This document shows, one piece after another, positions 5,192-7,691 of a DNA stretch of 7,691 bases. The stretch lies in the NCBI GenBank assembly GCA_937892255.1, contig CALAUL010000059.1:1-7691 (forward strand), in the 5' to 3' direction. Source of the DNA: an uncultured Bacteroidales bacterium. Lineage in GTDB: Bacteria > Bacteroidota > Bacteroidia > Bacteroidales > Marinilabiliaceae. Below the pieces are notes generated by a model that was not told the origin of the DNA, did not search any database, and saw only the letters and a list, made by a program, of their open reading frames with translations. Position 1 is the first letter of the stretch. Each line of letters opens with the position of its first letter. Both the position numbers and the translations under genes were made by a program.

Positions 5192-7691
5192 ACTGAGAGC
5201 ATATACTGCGTAGCTCTCCGCACCCTCAACGATAAGAGAATTACCTATGAGACGGATAGAGACACTATCAGCAACAACATCTGAGATAGGGGTAACACTG
5301 CTATTTGACTCAAACACTGCCGTCAACGTCACATCCTCTATAACTGTTATCTTACGAGTAGCATTTGTTTCGCCATCCTCCCACTTAACGAACGTATAAC
5401 CCTCGTCTGGAGTAGCTATAAGTGTAACCTCTTCGTTTTCCTCATATACTCCAGCACCAGTCACAGTACCATTCTCTGCCGTAGCAGTAACAACAAGGAA
5501 CTTTCCAACGATATTTGTGAACTCTTTCCAATAGTCAGCACTCTTATATGCCTCTACACTCTGCTTAGGAACATATACTGGGATAGATTTATCGACATTG
5601 CAGAACGTCTCTTTGTTTCCTATTTCCGGAGGTGTTATACTCATACTTGTCATACTTGTAAGAGCGCTACAGTCGTTAAATGCAGCATTTCCAATTCTCC
5701 GTACATCGGCAGAAATTATCACATTCTTAAGCGTAGTGATGTTCTCAAACGTATTATCTGCTATTATCCTTACTCCATCCTCTATAACACATAATTCAGA
5801 TACTTCTGATGATTTCGCCGCAACAAGACAACCGTCGACATACAAAAGTCCATTCTCCCAATTGCTTTCATCTTCATACAACGCTGTTCCCTTCATAGCA
5901 TCTTTACCTATCGCCATCACACCCTCCGGTATCTCTATTTCTGTCATGTATGTATCATCCTCAAATGCATTTCTCGAAATATCGTACACCCTTTCTTTAT
6001 ACTTTGCAGGAAGAGTCAATTTATAAAATAGACTGCAAAATCTGAAATCATCGATGTAGAGGTCTCCAACAAATGTTCCGACACTAAATACCAAACGAGT
6101 AGCAGCACCATCTGTACAAGTACATGTCAACCTAACCTCTTTCCAGTCTGTTGTAACATCTATACCACCGAATTCGCCGGCAGACGTATAGCCATTAATA
6201 TTCTGCAAACCAGCTGATATTGTTCCAGCAACAGAACCCTTAACTTTGAACGAAATCACATACTTCCGGCCTGCAACAAAAGGTTCCACATGGTCATAAG
6301 CGAACTGAACAGCCCAATAATCACTTGCTTCAGGGTTAGTCAAGACCATCTCTTCATTGACTACTGTACGTGTTGCAGAACCACCCCAGCCGATCAATGA
6401 GAGTCCGTCAGAGAAGTCTGTACTATAAATGTTTTCGTCCTCAACATATTCATTAATCATAACATCTGCTCCATCAAAACCTCCGATATGTTTTATTAAT
6501 TCAACATCATCTTCTTTCACATAGAAGATATAAGAATCCGTTGTTTCGAAGTAAATATTATTTACATTATTCGCATGATACGCAACATAACCATTCTCTT
6601 CACTTCCTAGTGTAAGATACAACTTCGATCTATTGTATACATCGTGATTAGAACAACCTACGAAAGCATTGTCTCCTATCTTCGTCACACCTTCGCCTAT
6701 CGTCACATTAGTAAGACCGCTACAATTATAGAAAGCTTCTTCTCCTATCTCTGTCACACTCTCTGGTATCGTTATGCTTGTAAGAGAGCTACATAAAGAG
6801 AAAGCACCACCTCCTATCTTTGTCACACTCTCGGGTATCGCTATGCTTGTAAGAGAGCTACAACCATAGAAAGCCCAATCTCCTATCTTTGTCACACTCT
6901 CGGGTATCGTTATGCTTGTAAGAGCGTCACAAGAATAGAAAGCATAATCTTCTATCGATGTCACACTCTCGGGTATCGTTATGCTTGTAAGAGAACTACA
7001 AAATCCGAATGCATTTTCTCCTATCTCAGTCACACCCTTGCACATCGTTATGCTTGTAAGAGAGCTACAACCATTAAAAGCACTCTTTCCTATCTCTGTC
7101 ACACTCTCGGGTATCGTTATGCTTGTAAGAGAGCTACAATAACCAAAAGTCCACTCTCCTATCTCAGTCACATTCTCGGGTATCGTTATGCTTGTAAGAG
7201 AATTACATTCGTAGAAAGCACTATTTCCTATCTCTGTTACACCCTTTGGCATCGTTATGCTTGTAAGAGAGATACAAGAAGAGAAAGCATTCTCTCCTAT
7301 CGATGTTACACTCTTGGGTATCGTTATGCTTGTAAGAGAATAACAAGAAGAGAAAGCATTCTCTCCTATCGATGTTACACTCTCGGGTATCGTTATGCTT
7401 GTAAGAGAGACACAACCTTGGAAAGTACCACCTTCTATTGATGTCACACCTTTTGGTATCGTAACACTTGTAAGAGAGCCACAACCTTCGAAAGCCTTCT
7501 CTCCTATCTCTGTCACACCTTCTTGTATCGTTATGCTTGTAAGAGAGCCACAACCTTGGAAAGTACCACCTTCTATTGATGTCACACCTTCTGGTATCGT
7601 TATGCTTGTAAGAGAGCTACAAAAAGAGAAAGCATTCTCTCCTATCGATGTTACACTCTCAGGTATCGTTATGCTTGTAAGAGAGCTACAA
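5102..7691 (-). CDS. BspA-like LRR surface protein with CBM-like insert and Por-like tail, 3' part
   Basis: 862 codons are visible; the start is beyond the right edge, so the GTG at 7585 inside a repeat is not the real start. Counting from the edge: residues 1-345 are fifteen LRR_5 units of exactly 23 residues. Residues 346-405 are a linker (VYNRSKLYLTLGS, NGYVAYHANN, SYIFYVKEDDVELIKHIGG). Residues about 419-551 form a beta-sandwich resembling carbohydrate-binding module family 4/9, with IYSTDFSDGLSLIGWGGS near the start, GRKYVISFKVKG at 474-485, TTDWKEVRLTC at 513-523 and LYIDDFRF at the end. The linker then resumes (YKLTLPAKYKERVYDISRNAF). Degenerate LRRs follow to about 685, then an IPVYVP segment, an InlB-B-like repeat (731-793: ENGTVTGAGVY, GYTFVKWEDGE, ITVIEDVTLTAVFE), and a C-terminal tail (808-862) ending GLYIVVADGVSKRIVVK, resembling Por/type IX sorting tails. 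It is therefore probably surface-displayed; its ligand is unknown, and a glycan is possible from the insert. Confidence 0.92.
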   Translation of the reverse strand, partial: CSSLTSITIPESVTSIGENAFSFCSSLTSITIPEGVTSIEGGTFQGCGSLTSITIQEGVTEIGEKAFEGCGSLTSVTIPKGVTSIEGGTFQGCVSLTSITIPESVTSIGENAFSSCYSLTSITIPKSVTSIGENAFSSCISLTSITMPKGVTEIGNSAFYECNSLTSITIPENVTEIGEWTFGYCSSLTSITIPESVTEIGKSAFNGCSSLTSITMCKGVTEIGENAFGFCSSLTSITIPESVTSIEDYAFYSCDALTSITIPESVTKIGDWAFYGCSSLTSIAIPESVTKIGGGAFSLCSSLTSITIPESVTEIGEEAFYNCSGLTNVTIGEGVTKIGDNAFVGCSNHDVYNRSKLYLTLGSEENGYVAYHANNVNNIYFETTDSYIFYVKEDDVELIKHIGGFDGADVMINEYVEDENIYSTDFSDGLSLIGWGGSATRTVVNEEMVLTNPEASDYWAVQFAYDHVEPFVAGRKYVISFKVKGSVAGTISAGLQNINGYTSAGEFGGIDVTTDWKEVRLTCTCTDGAATRLVFSVGTFVGDLYIDDFRFCSLFYKLTLPAKYKERVYDISRNAFEDDTYMTEIEIPEGVMAIGKDAMKGTALYEDESNWENGLLYVDGCLVAAKSSEVSELCVIEDGVRIIADNTFENITTLKNVIISADVRRIGNAAFNDCSALTSMTSMSITPPEIGNKETFCNVDKSIPVYVPKQSVEAYKSADYWKEFTNIVGKFLVVTATAENGTVTGAGVYEENEEVTLIATPDEGYTFVKWEDGETNATRKITVIEDVTLTAVFESNSSVTPISDVVADSVSIRLIGNSLIVEGAESYAVYALSGQCLGKVESLERGLYIVVADGVSKRIVVK
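6656..7690 (-). repeat. Fifteen-unit 69-bp LRR array of the right BspA-like gene
   Basis: 15 x 69 bp with no insertion or deletion, each unit starting at a cysteine codon and reading CxSLTSITIPxxVTxIGxxAFxx. It continues past the right edge. Variants include a Cys for Pro/Glu region (TMCKGVTEI), GGTFQG in place of AF, and a final diverged unit (CSGLTNVTIGEGVTKIGDNA). Units here nearly always use ATA (Ile) before Pro, whereas the left gene mixes CTA (Leu) and ATA. Confidence 0.92.

Noticed and set aside
4898..5284. 128-codon plus-strand frame over the ATPase fragment and bspA 3' end
   Set aside because: It crosses an evident breakpoint and the bspA terminator, and the equivalent plus-strand frame in the left repeat copy differs. 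Not coding.
5598..6026. 142-codon plus-strand frame opposite the right BspA-like gene
   Set aside because: It lies entirely antisense to well-supported BspA coding sequence and looks like a shadow frame with no domain or ribosome-binding site.
7221..7553. Repetitive 110-residue minus-strand frame (LSYKHNDT repeats)
   Set aside because: It is the out-of-frame reading of the 69-bp LRR repeats; the periodic peptide is an artefact of the repeat DNA.
6656..7690. Regular 69-bp repeats as a CRISPR array or satellite
   Set aside because: The repeats are in frame, encode a classical LRR consensus throughout, and have no unique spacers.

Overview
The window looks like a piece of a Bacteroidales chromosome (Bacteroides/Prevotella-like; species not resolvable). 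The evidence is two BspA-type leucine-rich-repeat (LRR) surface-protein genes, a C-terminal tail resembling the Por/type IX secretion sorting domains of this phylum, two promoters of the Bacteroidetes form (TTG, about 20 bp, TAnnTTTG), and mobile-element gene fragments of kinds common in Bacteroidales. Every gene I can support is on the minus strand, so transcription runs from high to low coordinates.

Layout in the direction of transcription. (1) 7691-5102: 3' part of a large BspA-like gene whose start lies outside the window. It has 15 exact 23-residue LRR units, a linker interrupted by a carbohydrate-binding-like beta-sandwich, a few degenerate LRRs, an InlB-B-like repeat and a Por-like tail, followed by a hairpin (5046-5075). 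(2) About 4957-4209: remains of a mobile or replication element, namely the C-terminal end of a RepA-like AAA ATPase and the zinc-ribbon N-terminus of a DUF6371-like protein. (3) 4212-2612: an intact two-gene AbiE module (AbiEi regulator/antitoxin, AbiEii nucleotidyltransferase toxin) with its own promoter buried in a perfect 13-bp inverted repeat. (4) 2567-2324: a decayed 3' end of another BspA-like gene with its own copy of the hairpin. (5) About 2119-1862: a promoter and a leader of roughly 220 nt with two foldable segments. (6) 1861-1: 5' part of a second BspA-like gene, with signal peptide, running off the left edge.

The AbiE module and the element fragments lie between two co-linear 245-bp direct repeats (2169-2413 and 4947-5191). 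The inner 168 bp differ at one position, and the repeats hold the 3' end and terminator of a BspA-like gene. Exchange between them would remove 2,778 bp and leave the right-hand BspA-like gene with an intact end. I read the locus as an adhesin-gene array into which a defence or toxin-antitoxin module, with remnants of its carrier, was inserted. I see no integrase, transposase, tRNA, rRNA or CRISPR array. AbiE is a known family; the less ordinary parts are its operator layout and how it is embedded in the duplicated bspA ends.
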